Source: Spongilla lacustris
Taxonomy: Eukaryota; Porifera; Demospongiae; Spongillida; Spongillidae
NCBI GenBank assembly: GCA_949361645.1
Contig: OX442427.1
Coordinates: 5,692,757 to 5,756,756, forward strand
Direction of reading: 5' to 3'
DNA length: 64,000 bases
Shown: piece after piece, positions 47,431 to 59,593 of the stretch
Layout: each line of letters begins with the position of its first letter
Position numbering within the stretch: the stretch's first letter is position 1
Position numbers and translations under genes: made by a program
Notes under the pieces: generated by a model
Databases searched by the model: none
What the model was told of the DNA's origin: nothing
The model's input: only the letters and a program-made list of their open reading frames with translations

Positions 47431-47600
47431 ACTCAGGGGCGGATCCAGGATTTCAGGGCAAGGGGGGGGGGGGGGGGGGGGGGGAGTACAGTGGGCGGGG
47501 CGGTGCACGCCTACTCCTAGCTAGGGGGTATGGGGGAGCGCTGTATGCTCCCCATCGGGGCCTGGGGCTCCGCCCCAGCCGCTTTGCAACTTTTGCACTT
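47431..47600. repeat. Dispersed repeat with GGGGCGGATCCAGG head and poly-G tract
   Basis: GGGGCGGATCCAGGATTT is followed by a 23-base G run (47462-47484), then GGGTATGGGGGAGC and a GGGGCTCCGCCCC palindrome. Related modules recur near 53080-53155, 56840-56925 and 60680-61230. Confidence 0.65.
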
Positions 47601-47920
47601 TTCAAGTCAAAAAACATAGCATATAATTGCATAGAAACATGCTAAAAACAGATAACTGAAATAGTAAATACACTTGTTTCCTGACTTTCCAGATGTACTT
47701 TAATCATTGAACGACATAACGATCGATATACGGTATCCATACTTTAGTTAAATATTCCGCTCGATAAATAGATCACGATATTACTAACCTACATTCTGTG
47801 GGCTGGGACATTTATAATCCACCTACTGCCATGGAAAGGATCGTTGCGCTAGTGCATCGATCGTTATAGCGTAAGAAGCCCCTGTAAATGATGCAGAGAA
47901 GATAGTATCGTACTAATTGT

Positions 47921-48190
47921 CACAGCAAAAAAAGACCGCGAATCAAGCTTTGATTCATCAATTGAATCACGCGCGAAATCAATGACTGATTTAACAGCTA
48001 AATCAATCGAAAATCTATTGAACTATCACGTAAAAATCACGCAGTGTATTTATCAATTGATTTTCCTACGAATCAATTGTATTATCCATTGGCATTGTAA
48101 AATCCACTTCATGATTTTGCATAAAATTTTAGTATAGAAAATCTCGTGTAGAATCAAACGCACGATTTCACGAGTGATTTCTCAAATGAT
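47921..48190. mobile_element. MITE copy made of AATCA/TGATT motifs (left end CACAGC..GACCGCGAATCA)
   Basis: Its left terminus is identical to that of the element at 16044. The interior is dominated by short AATCA and TGATT words. The right terminus is not recognisable, so this copy is truncated or diverged. Confidence 0.7.
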
Positions 48191-48243
48191 TATTATATGT
48201 TCACGAGGCTAAACATTACAATGATACAGAGAAAAGGAATGCG

Positions 48244-49514
48244 TCAGTCCGCATCAGAGTTGCTTGAAGAATATTCTGGTGAGTGGTCAGCAATATCATG
48301 GCTTGTCTCTCCAACTCCACGGCACGCTCTTGCTTTTTCAATACTCATCAGCAGTTTCTTCTGATACACTGTCCGTTCACGTTCGAGCTCGTGGACTTCA
48401 TCTAATTCAACAGAGCCCAAAGAGCTCGAAGTCTCTGGTAGCGGTAGTGGCGCCGGAACTGTTGCAACTGGTACTGAAGCACGGAGTTTTTTTTATTGAC
48501 TCCAAATCATTTGGATCAAGCTCCCCAGCAGCAATGGCGTCTTTCACTGCCTTGTCACGCGCAACCTAGCAGAAATTTGCTGTATGCATATAACATGGTG
48601 AAATTGACTTACTAGAGTTAATCTACTCCTCTTAAGAGCCAACCGCCTCTTGTTCCTTTTCTGAACATCCTCCTTCGTAAGGACAGTATTTCTCCGCGAA
48701 GTGTAGTAGTCCTATCGTTAGATATGCATGATTGCATGGGTGGAAAGGAGGTAGTGCATGGATCATGGATTGGCGTGTCCCACCTTCAGTCTCTTTCTTA
48801 TGAGTTGATCTCGTGGCACCGGTAGATTATTAAACTTAAGACTGGCTACAACAGACGATACAAGCCGTGCTTGTAATTCGTCTCCAAGAGCACTCCACAT
48901 TTTTTCCTCTAGTGGCAGTTGCTCTGTGTACTGGTGCATGACATCCTGGAGCGTAGCCTACGTAGGCATCGAAATACGCGAATTAAAAGTATACGACTTA
49001 CTGCATCAACACATAGCATACCAGTGGGATAATTGCCTTTGCGCTTGCACCTTCACCTTTCGATGCACTTTCACCACATTCTAGCGAAAAGTCAATTTAA
49101 ATATGCATGTATTTGTATGTACATATCCTTACGATCTTCCTTTTGGTTCAGAGATATCTGTTCCAATCGTTCTCCATCACGACCGAATGACTGTGCTAAC
49201 ACGTGAAAATTGGTGTGCAAAAATTAGAGCATACAGCATTTGTTTATTAATTTGTGCGTTCGTATATCTCATGTCTGACAGTGAACGAGCAAGCTCAAGT
49301 AAAGATACAGTGCTATATAATATGCCTGTGCATGATTGTGCAAATTGCAAGGGGGCATAATTTTATTGTTACTCTACCGTTCGAAGACACCGCTCAATTT
49401 TCGGGGTCCACACCCAAGCGCTAGCAGGTCTACGCTTAGAAGGCCTATAGCTAGGAATATCTTGTAACACAAGAGAAGCTACGTTTGCCGGTGGGTTAAC
49501 GTTATGTTTGTAGC
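48244..49514 (-). CDS. Six-exon gene of unknown family (5' end missing, one apparent 1-nt indel)
   Basis: Minus-strand exons 49514-49378, 49190-49133, 49080-49022, 48957-48784, 48711-48613 and 48565-48244 have matching phases and introns of only 47-187 bp. The predicted protein (at least 280 aa) has a VASLVLQDIPSYRPSKRRP stretch, a helical LPLEEKMWSALGDELQARLV region, a very basic KRNKRRLALKRSRLTL segment (possible nuclear signal), and an acidic/Ser-rich tail ending SSSNSDAD. The last exon is 322 nt. A run of eight A (8 T on +, 48487-48494) shifts the frame; seven would keep it open to the TGA. I do not recognise the family: either a host gene or an accessory ORF of the neighbouring transposon. 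Confidence 0.6.
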
Positions 49515-49824
49515 CTGTGGGTTTTGTTTGCGGTAGTGTATAAGTACGTGTGTATTAACCTACATGTAATCATGTCAACCCTGTATACATTTACATCTTA
49601 TTAGAAGGCTTGAAATGTCATTCATGATCATGTATGCTATTCAAAAGTAATCAGTGCAATGTTGCTTAAGGGTCAGGAACTAGGCAATGAATAATGATAA
49701 TTTTTGTACAAAGTATATATGTGATAGAATATACAATTATGATATTATATTTTAAATATCTTAAAGAACACATAATTATACTTATTGTTTGTAAGTGCTA
49801 ATGTGGAGGATTTTTGTTTTCTAG

Positions 49825-52613
49825 ATGATGATTCAATATGTATCGGATCAAGTACTTTGGAAGAATTCTCTGAGATGAATAATTGTGATAACGAACGGCT
49901 ATCAGGTGAGCATATTATTAAATTCCAATAACTGTTTTGAACATATTTGTCCCCTCTTCTAGAACATCAGGCCACTGACAATGAGTCATTATCATCTGAT
50001 GAAGAAAAAGCAACAACATCGGATACCGCTACCGATGATCTGCTGTCATCTGAGAATGAGGAGATACTTGATGATGAAATGACAACACAGGTAGCAATAG
50101 ATGACACAATGATTGAGGTGACAGGTGAAATGGTGGAGCATGAAATGACTGCTCACATGGAAGATAATATTTTGGAAAATCAGCAAAATGATATGTATGT
50201 TGAAAATGAGCATAATGAAAACCTGCCGCATGTGACAACATCATTCAAAATCATACAGATTTGGATTTGATGGTCCTATTTCGCATCTATTTCAAGTTTA
50301 AGCTAACAAAAGCAGCACTTTTGTCAATATGTGGGCTTATATCAATCCTATTGCACCACATTGCTCATCCACTGCACAATATGTTTCCCACAACCCTTCA
50401 TAATTTATATAAGGTTGTCCGATCAAGTAAGATGGAAAAGACAGCTTTCATTGTGTGTCCTAATGATGCATGTAACCAGCTGTATAAACCAAATGAAATA
50501 AATCATGCTCCAATCTCATTTATGGTAAAAGATGTGGTAGTGAACTAGGATATTATAAACACATGGCTTTTTCACAAGAAAAATGGACCCCCCATAAAAC
50601 ATTTCATTTTGTACCTCCATCTCAATGGCTGAAACACATGTTCAATGATGAAACATTTTGCAAACTCCTGAATGCTCCCAAGGATACATCAGATCCAACT
50701 GGTAATGAAATGAAGATGTATTTGATGGGCAAATGTGGAAAGATTTTTTAATGGATCCTCTACAACCAACATCGCCATTACTATGTGACAAATAACAACA
50801 TTAGACTGCTTTTAAATGTGGATTGGCTCAAGCCCTTTAAACGCTCTGAGTATAAGGTTTCTGCCATCATGATGACTGTTCTTAACTTGCCAAGAAGTGA
50901 GCGCTTCAAGAGCAAGTGGACTATGATATTGGGTGTGATACCTGGACCTACAGAGCCGAAAGGCAATATCAACACCTTTCTGAAACCAATAGTGGATGAT
51001 TTGATATCACTGTGGAATCCAGCAGGAACTGTTATTAGAGCTGCACTTCTTGGGGTGTCTTGTGATATGCCAGCATTGAGGAAGGTATCTCAATTCTTAG
51101 GTCATAAGGCTGATCTTGGGTGCTCCCGTTGTACCTTTACAGCAAAGAGAGAACCTTCAACTAGAGGTGCTAGTGGCAAAATGAGCAACTTTACACAATC
51201 TGAAGCACCGAGCAGGACAATGGAACAAGTAAGAATTCAAGCCAAAGAGTATCAAAGTGCTCATTCAAAGACAGAAGTCCAAACTATTCAGAAGAAAAAT
51301 GGTGTTCGATACACTGAATTACTTCGACTGGAGTATTTTGACATCATTCGAATGATGATAACTGATCCCATGCATACATTTCTTTTGGGAATTGTGCCTT
51401 TCAAGTATGTCAGTAAATAATGCCACTGAATTTCAAAGTCGCATTAAAAGAATAAGAATTCCATATGATCTTGGAAGGCTGCCTATTAATATATTCAACA
51501 AATCAGGTGGACTGACAGAACTAACAGCGCAACAGTGGAAGAACTTAGCTTGCATCTATGCCCGACCATGCTTCATTGGATTGATATCAGACAAAGCATA
51601 CCAATCAATGCTCTTACTATGTCAAATTGTTGAGCTTATTTCACAACCAGTCATTACTAATGAAGACATTGCAACATTGTATAGATTGCTTCATGACCAT
51701 CATAAGTGCTTCAAAGCTGCACGTGGAAAATGGGAGGTGTCAATCAATTACCATACTGCATTACACATTCCAGATGTAATAGCAGACTATGGACCTCCTC
51801 ACGGTTATTGGTGTTTCCGATACGAACGCTTGAATGGACTTCTCGCTGAAATTCCCAACAGCAAAGTAAATATTGAGCCGCAAATTATGAATAGAATGTT
51901 GTTACAATTTTCCTATGCTAGCTCTACTCTACCTGTAATTCCATTCTCATTGGCAGATGTTCCTAAGAGCTTGAAATGTGTTACTGCGATAGAAACTCCA
52001 GTTACCTTTCAAAAAAGGCACTTAAATTCAATACTTCAAGAGCCCCCAGATTCACGCTTTGCATTTCAGCGTAAGATTGATCAAGGCAATGTTGCAGATT
52101 GGCCCATAGAATTGTTACATCCTAGCAAATGCAACTTGATAATTGACACCATGTTTTATGAAGAACTAGTAGAGTTTTGTAAGAATACATATGACACTGA
52201 AGTACATATACACCATAGGATGGACAAATTTGGACGTTGTTTTGTCAATGATCATATGTACTCATCGGAGTTCAACTCCACCGATAGAGGTTCAATTGTA
52301 AAAGCAAATGTTTGTACTGAAAGAAAATAACGAGCTACATCCATGCTATGGTCGCATTCAGTTTTTCTTCCGAATCTGCATCACATTGAGACATGACAGT
52401 CAGCAAGAAGAAATACGGGGATGTATATTGTCATATGTCAAATGGATGTCTTTTAAATCACCTGAGCTAGATAAATTAAGTGGAATTTACATGGTTAGTA
52501 ATAAGTTTTATGAACAGGATAAAATCATTAGTCCCAGGAGATTTGCAGGTCGTTGTGTTCCAGCTCAAGCAGGAAAAGGGACATCCTTTTATGTTGTTGA
52601 ACTTCCACGATAG
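49825..52613 (+). pseudogene. CACTA/EnSpm (tnp2-type) transposase, frameshifted
   Basis: Two small acidic exons (49825-49905 and from 49963, ERLS/EHQATDNESLSSDE) lead into a zinc-ribbon-like part and then the tnp2 core: LLNVDWLKPFKRSEYKVSAI, LNLPRSERFKS, GVIPGPTEPKGNINTFLKP and DPMHTFLLGIV. A C-terminal domain (FRYERLNGLLAEIPNSK...MNRMLLQF) and a final RFAGRCVPAQAGKGTSFYVVEL segment follow. Frameshifts near 50250, 50540, 50745 and 51415 break it, so it is inactive. CACTA elements move by cut-and-paste with 2-3 bp target duplications. I could not find the CACTA termini. It lies head-to-head with the minus gene at 48.2-49.5 kb, which could be a second ORF of the same element. Confidence 0.85.
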
Positions 52614-52809
52614 CCTGTATCTAATGTATTAATCATTTTGTTTATGTGCATGCAAGTGTATACATTATTATATTGATGTCTTCTCAATTAACAAGCTAGG
52701 GATCTATATATAACCAATCACATTTTGAGCATATGGCGCTCTGCTATCAATTGCTAATCCATATCCATTTTCTACAGCAGGCCTACTTTCAGAAGGTGCA
52801 ATGTATTCC

Positions 52810-53056
52810 AAAGGATGTAAAGAATCAATTGAAACATCACGTATAAAATCAAAACAGGATTCATCAATTGATTTGGATTCACTTGGAAAATCAATAACTG
52901 ATTTGTATATCATTGCAAAATCATTAGGTGATATTTAATCAATTAAAGAATCATAGCGTGATTTCCCAATGTGAGAATCAATTGCAAATCACAAGCGACA
53001 ACTGCGAAATCACTTATGAAATCAAAAATTGATTCGCGGTCTTTTTTTGTTGTGTG
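52810..53056. mobile_element. MITE copy made of AATCA/TGATT motifs (right end)
   Basis: Ends AAATTGATTCGCGGTC, a T run, then GTTGTG, the complement of the termini at 16044 and 47921. The interior is an almost continuous series of AATCA/TGATT words. The left end is not defined. Confidence 0.7.
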
Positions 53057-53079
53057 TATGCTGCATAATTAATGAACCA

Positions 53080-53109
53080 TACTTTGTGGGGGGGGGGGGT
53101 ATACCCCCC

Positions 53110-53143
<34 letters not shown>

Positions 53144-53480
53144 ATCCGCCACTAATACTTCTTCAAAAGCTTCCGCGCTCCGCGATTGAGGGGGCACATC
53201 CCCCTCCCGCACCCACCCCCTTGCTGACACGTCTGCGACCTGCCGTCACTGATATTTTATTATGAATTCGCCCCCCCTCCTCCCCTCCCACCCACCATCT
53301 TTAATACGTTCCTACACCACTGTATAATCAATAAACGTAAAAGCATTAATATAAGCCTTTCCTCGGCTTTTTATCCGGTACGCATTGCAATGCTATTTAT
53401 ACCAAACATCTAGGCATTTTGGCGCCCCCCTTAGGTCGGCGCCCGGGGGCAATTGCCCCCCCTTCGCTACGCTACTGCTT
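53080..53480. repeat. G/C-tract repeat cluster
   Basis: A G run, TATA, and a long C run (53086-53141) lead into CGGATCCGCCAC. A GGCGCCCGGGGGCAATTGCC module at about 53441 resembles 60718-60740. Proline-rich ORFs here are artefacts. Confidence 0.7.
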
Positions 53481-53927
53481 AAAAGGTGGGCCCGAAGATG
53501 ACAGAAACTTCCGCCATTTTTTTATTTTAAAAAGTGGCTTTAATTTATTGGATTTACTGAAAGCGGGGATAAGGGATGTACTGGTTGTATCGGTGAAAGA
53601 AGGGAAGGACGTAGGAATTTTTTTAACATTGCATTTCTTAGTAAGTGTAGCCTATGCTGCCTGTCTTTAATTGTAGAATGAGAATGACCGTACAATATTA
53701 ATGATGCAAGGCTATCGAAGGGTAGCGATAGTTGAGACCTTCTACGCTGTACTATAGAGCAGATACACAACAAAGAGAGCCTACATGCTGGTTTAAAGAA
53801 GACATATGCAAAGGTAGTAACACTGACAACGCTAAATTACACTGATGCATTTTTTTAACCGCTATATGCATTCTATTATGAATCATGACTCGCATTTACT
53901 CTTAGAGTACATGTACCTCCCGAGAAC

Positions 53928-56836
53928 ATGAGTGTTGTGGAAGAGTATATCAAGCTCTGCAAAACTTGCAGTTTGAGAAAGCCACAAAGGTTACAACCCC
54001 CTCTTAGGCCAATCGTTGCCAATGAGGCTTTTTCCCGAGTTCAGGTAAAGGATGGGGGGCTAACTGAAACCAACTTGTGTCAGGACAGTACATATTTTAG
54101 CTTTGCTATTTCTTTGTGATTCAATTGGCAGATTGATCTAGAAGACATGAGGCGTTTGCCTCACAAGGAATTCAAATGGATTCTATAGGGTGTTTCACAA
54201 TCAAGGAAAATGGTTTATAAATTAACCACAAGCAGTTAATTAACTGGTGATTGTTGTTAAAAGTTCTAGCAGCAAAAGAAAACATGCTGGTTAATATAAT
54301 CTTTAATGATTAATTAACAATAATAAAAGTCCCAAAACCCCTATTCATTTCAGTTTATAAATGTAGGGCTGGTGGTTAGTTAAAAGATGCAAACTGGAAA
54401 CAAGTTTAAGTTAATTAACTGCTTTTGGTTAATTAATAAGCAATTTTCCTTGATTGTGAAACACCCTGTACAAGTGGTTGACCATTGGTCTAAATTCAAC
54501 TTTGCATACCATTGGTTCAAAAATCTGCTGTAGATATGTCCAATGCATTTGAGAAATGGGTATTTCCTGTCATAGGACTACCAAGCATTATTCAAAGTGA
54601 CAATGGTTGTGAATTTGTTAACAGTCTGATCAGAGAAGTACTTGCAACATGGCCTAGGGCAGTCCAGCTAGTAAGTGGTCGACCTCGTCACCCGCAGTCA
54701 CAGGGTCTTGTGGAAAAAGCTCATCAGTTACACATTACAAAGAATGCTAAGTGCAAAAATTGCTGAGAGTAAATCCGAATCTCCATTGTGGACAGATTGG
54801 CTCACGCACATTGTATGTAAGTGTTTTATTACCTTACAACTATTTTAAAGGGCTATAGGAGTATCGTATAAATGCATGGGAGTACATATTAAAGCTTTAA
54901 AACAAATACGTGACAAGATATTGTATGAGTGTAAACAAGCAGGATTTTGAATATTTCTTCATTTCCATGGTTGCATTTTCATAATGCCTTGATATACAGA
55001 TACTATCAACACCCAAGTGCATGAGAGTACAAAGCACACTCCATATGAATTGGTCTTCGGACAACCACCAAGGTCTGTGCTAATTCCAGATGTTACATTT
55101 AAAGGAATGATTAATGAGGAGGATATGGATGGAAACGTTGATGGAACGTTGAAACCAGTAGCCAAACAGTTGAGATATGTGTTGCAAATGAAGATGATGT
55201 ACATGTTGAGGAACCTCCTTGCAGTGAGGAGCTATTGAGTGCTACTGCTGTTGGTGGCACTAAAGATACAAAACTCCAACAAAAATTGCATTTGTAGTAG
55301 CAGCCAGGATATCTGCACTGAGGAGTTCGATACATATAGTGTAATGTTGATAATGATAATCATGTTACACACCACTACGGAGATGCATTGTAATCGTGAT
55401 GGTCAAGGAATCAGTTGGGAATATTGGTGATGATGATTCTCAAACTATTCTGAGTGAGCAGGAGTTTGATGATGTTAGTGTCAATGATGCTTTACATGGT
55501 AATCCTCATTCCCCTTTCTATAGTGCAAGAGCCACAATTTTCTGACACATCTTTAGCAAAAATGCCTAAGCACCAATCTCTAAGGAACAAAGCAGACCTT
55601 GCATATCGAAAAAAAAATGTTGCTAAAAAAATGGTAATAAATATTCATAACAGCACGCCATCCATACCTTCACTGTAGGTGACTACGTAACTCTTCGTGT
55701 GCCTCGAATAGACCGAGCAAGCACAGACTTACAACGATTGGCATGCGTTGTTGTTGATATTGTTGGTAAAGCACAGTGCGTGTATTGTCTTAGGTGTAGT
55801 ACTGGTGTCATTCAGAGGTGTTACCATGCAGGAGACCTTGAGCTATTTTCAGGAGACTTCAGCATACATGTACCAGTAGAAGGGTGGGAAAATGATACAC
55901 GTGTCACCGTACAAGCTGCAGCTAAAATGCAAGCCCCATGGAATGTGTTCACAGCAAACAAATGCAATTGTCGTATTGGTAGCTGTAACAATCTCCGATG
56001 CCATTGCATGAATGAATGCAGTACTCATTGTCATTGTGGCAAGATGTGCAGCAACAAATTAAACATATGCATACTGTTCAACACCAAGGTTCTAGCAAAG
56101 GTAAGAGTTGTGCATTGGAAATCAATTTTGTATGTTGCATCAATTTGTTCGATGTGTGTAAGTAAATAATTATTTTATTCTCATTCTAGCATTCCAGCTG
56201 AGGTGCATGGGTGAGGAATACGTGTTTTTACATTTTACTCATTCATGAATGAAGCAGTGGCTGTGATGAAAATCAAAATGGTAGTATGTATATGTATATT
56301 ACTTAGTGGGTTGAGGTGCATAGGCTGTTATGGTATTTTGTTAAAGGTTAAGCATAAGAATATGTTGCTTTCCTCAGTTGAATGGTTGGACAATGAAGTG
56401 ATTAATGCAGCGCAAACAAAAACATCCTACTATTAATGGTTTTCAGTCAACACTCCTGTCTGAGACATTTACAATGGAACCACAAAGTGGTACATTTGTC
56501 CAAGTACTCAATACCAGAGAGTCACATTGGATAACAGTTTCAACCATTGCCGGATGTCAATCATCTACCATCAACATATACGACAGTCTTAATATGAAGT
56601 TACCAAAAATCACTTAGAAATTGATTGCTGACGTAAAGCAGTCTCAGTACCATACGTACATGAATGTGCAGAAGCAAATAAACCAAGGTGACTGTGGTAT
56701 CATTGCACGGGTTTTTGCAGCATCATTGTGTGCATCACAAGACCTCCCTGAAATTGCGTATGATGAATGTAATCTGATTAGCTGCATTGAAGTTGGAGAC
56801 ATAATACCCTTTCCACATGAGCATGCAGGCGCGTAA
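53928..56836 (+). pseudogene. Decayed element encoding DDE integrase, Cys-rich domain and Ulp1/C48-like protease
   Basis: In order on +: a zinc-binding CKTCSLRKPQ piece at 53950; the integrase core with SDNGCEFVN (about 54595) and RPRHPQSQGLVEKAH; HTPYELVFGQPPR (55030); an LRNKADLAYRKK piece; VTLRVPRIDRA and a Cys/His cluster (CNCRIGSCNNLRCHC, 55970); then a SUMO-protease-like domain with SVEWLDNEVINAAQ, SHWITVSTI and QGDCGI (His, Asp and Cys of C48 proteases). Frameshifts, intron-like gaps and a MITE insertion disrupt it. The integrase and protease combination resembles GINGER-type cut-and-paste elements or KRBA2-like integrase genes. The exact class is uncertain. Confidence 0.78.
54186..54468. 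mobile_element. 283-bp mariner-type MITE inserted in the integrase
   Basis: The termini YAGGGTGTTTCACAATCAAGG and the complement CCTTGATTGTGAAACACCCT are flanked by TA on both sides (54184-54185 and 54469-54470), the Tc1/mariner target duplication. Removing the element and one TA restores continuous integrase codons across the site. The interior is AT-rich with GTTAATTAA motifs. Confidence 0.92.
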
Positions 56837-57223
56837 ACAAGGTTGAAAAACGGTGGGTGGGGGGGGGGGGGGGGGGGGGAGCCCCTTCTTGCAACAGCTA
56901 GGGAGTATGGGGGAGCACTGTAAGGTCAGTACTACAACCCTTGTACATAAAGCCCCCCAAGCCACCCCCTTGCCTACAGGCCTGGCAATGTTTCTAATAA
57001 GGTGCATAAAATTTCTGTATACCTTGATCAACAGTGGTACAGTGCAAGGAGTGGTTCCATACAACATGCATTTCAGTGGCAAAAAGGTTCATCACTAACT
57101 AGAAATTGATGTGGTCTTGTGACACATGTAAAAAGTGATGGCTGTCTTAACATTCAATTTGAGGACAGTCAACATTCAGTTTGAAGTCTGCATGCAATTA
57201 TTCACTTTTGTCTTCCTCAATTC
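56837..57223. repeat. Dispersed repeat with poly-G tract
   Basis: GGTGGG is followed by a G run (about 56853-56879), then GGGAGTATGGGGGAGCACTG, which parallels the module at 47520. No gene. Confidence 0.6.
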
Positions 57224-57782
57224 TAGTCTCGTCCGCAACCAGATATGCATTTGCAATATGCAGCCTGGTGCTAATTACTGTCCCGCGATTATGTAACATT
57301 AATTGTTATCGCAACGTCGGGATGATGTCAGTACGAGTGCAATTAGTTAATTGAACAATTAACGCAACTGACGGTGGAGAAAGGACCAGAAGTTCCCGAA
57401 CAACGTTTCGCTCGTTGTCCTTCCTTGATCGCGCATCAAATACCCAAGGCAGAACTGCTTATAATTCAGTAACAAAAAAGTGACTTTCCATGCGCCCAGC
57501 CGGTTGGAAGAGATATGAAGACATCTCGATCCAGTAGTACGTCTACGATGATTCGGAACTGTTTGTCTTTGAGTGCCGAATAACCCATACGTTTACCCGC
57601 TCATCACCATCGCAATTACCAATAAAATGTGCAATTACCGCATACCTCAAATCTGATTGGTGCCCCAACATTCTGGGGCAACGGGACATAATTGAGTGCA
57701 GGACTTCACTAGACCCACTTTTCGCGTTAGCGGTGATGCAATCCATCGGCTACTGCCGTATGTGAGTCTGGGAACGAGACTA
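57224..57782. mobile_element. Element of about 559 bp with TAGTCTCGT terminal inverted repeats
   Basis: Starts TAGTCTCGTCCGC and ends GGGAACGAGACTA. The terminal nine bases are perfectly inverted. No ORF of note. Likely a MITE. Confidence 0.55.
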
Positions 57783-58255
57783 CCTCAATTCAAACAAACC
57801 TTTTCCGATACTTTTATGAATGGTGCATGTGCACGGATGATGAATAGCATGAGAAGATGACCTTCCGATACATTGGAATTACGGCGGGAGAACTACAAGA
57901 GCTGGTCCGTTCATTGCTGTACAACCGGCTCAACCGTCGCACAACCGGCCGCGGGCATCCAATTGCTTAACCGGTCACGCCGCTGCACTACCGGGCATCC
58001 CGTTATGCATCCGGTCGATGTTGAGCAACGGGACGTCCAGTTGTACAACCCGGCAGTTTAAATACGTTCGCGCTTTCCGCAGTACACATTTTGTAGTGAC
58101 TCTGACAAAGTGTGAGGTATAGCTAGGGTCTGTAACCGATTTTCAGGTTTGTACGATTATACATATTCGGTCGACTATGCATTTAGGAGAATAGCAGGTT
58201 ACCGATTTCAGAATTTCCTAGCGAAATAACCGATTCTTTAGTTGTGATTAGTCGA
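57783..58255. other. No firm gene; GC-rich CCGG-containing patch
   Basis: Between about 57900 and 58050 imperfect repeats of ACAACCGG, TTAACCGG and CTACCGGGCATCC occur. A 62-codon + strand ORF across it (57873-58061) looks like a repeat artefact. Confidence 0.4.
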
Positions 58256-59168
58256 TATATAACTGGTGTGAAGGTTTGAGGAGGAGAAGAACAGTGAACT
58301 GGTGTGAAGGTCTGAGGAGGAGGTCTGAAGAGGAGGAGGGCAGTGAACTGGTGTGAAGGTCTGAGGAGGAGGAGGGCAGTGAACTGGTGTGAAGGTCTGA
58401 AGAGGAGGAGGGCAGTGAACTGGTGTGAAGGTCTGAGGAGGAGGAGGGGAGTGAACTGGTGTGAAGGTCTGAGGAGGAGGAGGGCAGTGAACTGGTGTGA
58501 AGGTCTGAGGAGGAGGGCAGTGAACTGGTGTGAAGGTCTGAAGAGGAGGAGGGCAGTGAACTGGTGTGAAGGTCTGAGGAGGAGGAGGGCAGTGAACTGG
58601 TATGAAGGTCTGAGGAGGAGGAGGGCAGTGAACTGGTGTGAAGGTCTGAGGAGGAGGGCAGTGAACTGGTGTGAAGGTCTGAAGAGGAGGAGGGCAGTGA
58701 ACTGGTGTGAAGGTCTGAGGAGGAGGAGGGCAGTGAACTGGTGTGAAGGTCTGAAGAGGAGGAGGGCAGTGAACTGGTGTGAAGGTCTGAGGAGGAGGAG
58801 GGCAGTGAACTGGTGTGAAGGTCTGAGGAGGAGGAGGGCAGTGAACTGGTGTGAAGGTCTGAGGAGGAGGAGGGCAGTGAACTGGTGTGAAGGTCTGAGG
58901 AGGAGAACAGTGAACTGGTGTGAAGGTCTGAGGAGGAGGAGGGCAGTGAACTGGTACGAAGGTGTGAAGAGGAGGAGGGCAGTGAACTGGTGTGAAGGTC
59001 TGAAGAGGACAGTGAACTGGTGTGAAGGTCTGAGGAGGAGGACATTGAACTGGTGTGAAGGTCTGAGGAGGAGGACAGTGAACTGGTATGAAGGTCTGAG
59101 GAGGAGGACAGTGAACTGGTGTGAAGGTCTGAGGAGGAGGACAGTGAACTGGTGTGAAGGTGTGAGGT
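58256..59168. repeat. 36-bp minisatellite (with 33- and 30-bp variants), about 27 copies
   Basis: Unit GTGAACTGGTGTGAAGGTCT followed by GAGGAGGAGGAGGGCA. Units differ by loss of GAG/GGA triplets, so all lengths are multiples of three and four frames stay open. One minus-strand frame would encode a 12-residue HTSSLPSSSSDL repeat. Nothing else (start context, signal peptide, splice sites) supports a gene. Confidence 0.95.
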
Positions 59169-59205
59169 AGCTTAAACATGTTGTCTTTTGGCAATGACAA
59201 TCAAT

Positions 59206-59290
59206 TGTTGTATCCTTACAATGAAGTGCTGTATCCTTACAATGAAGTGCTGTATCCTTACAATGAAGTGCTGTATCCTTACAATGAATG
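59206..59290. repeat. 21-bp tandem repeat, 4 copies
   Basis: Unit TGTATCCTTACAATGAAGTGC repeated with almost no change just downstream of the 36-bp array. A hairpin (CAGACCCTCGCATGGA against its complement) follows at about 59358-59391. Confidence 0.9.
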
Positions 59291-59593
59291 TTGAATTTTT
59301 GTATTGCATTGTCCATGTAGCATGCAGCATGTTCAGTAGATTTCTAGTCTGGCGTAGCAGACCCTCGCATGGACGTCCACGCAAGGGTCTGGTATGCATG
59401 ACAAGTAGAGACAATCTACATTTCCACATTTATATTGAGTCAAGTGCATGCATTGCTGTATCTGCAGACCTCTCTCCATATTGGAAGCCCATGCAATGGC
59501 ATGATCAGATTGGCCAAATGTAACAAAACATAATAACTGAGTGATGCAATAAAGCAAAACATACATGTATATTACTGTTACTACATGGGGTGA

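Noticed and set aside
58183..59316. 377-aa Pro/Phe/His-rich and 265-aa Ser-rich ORFs
   Set aside because: Most probably only the 36-bp satellite read in open frames. Noted as a finding because of triplet-only length changes, but not called as genes.
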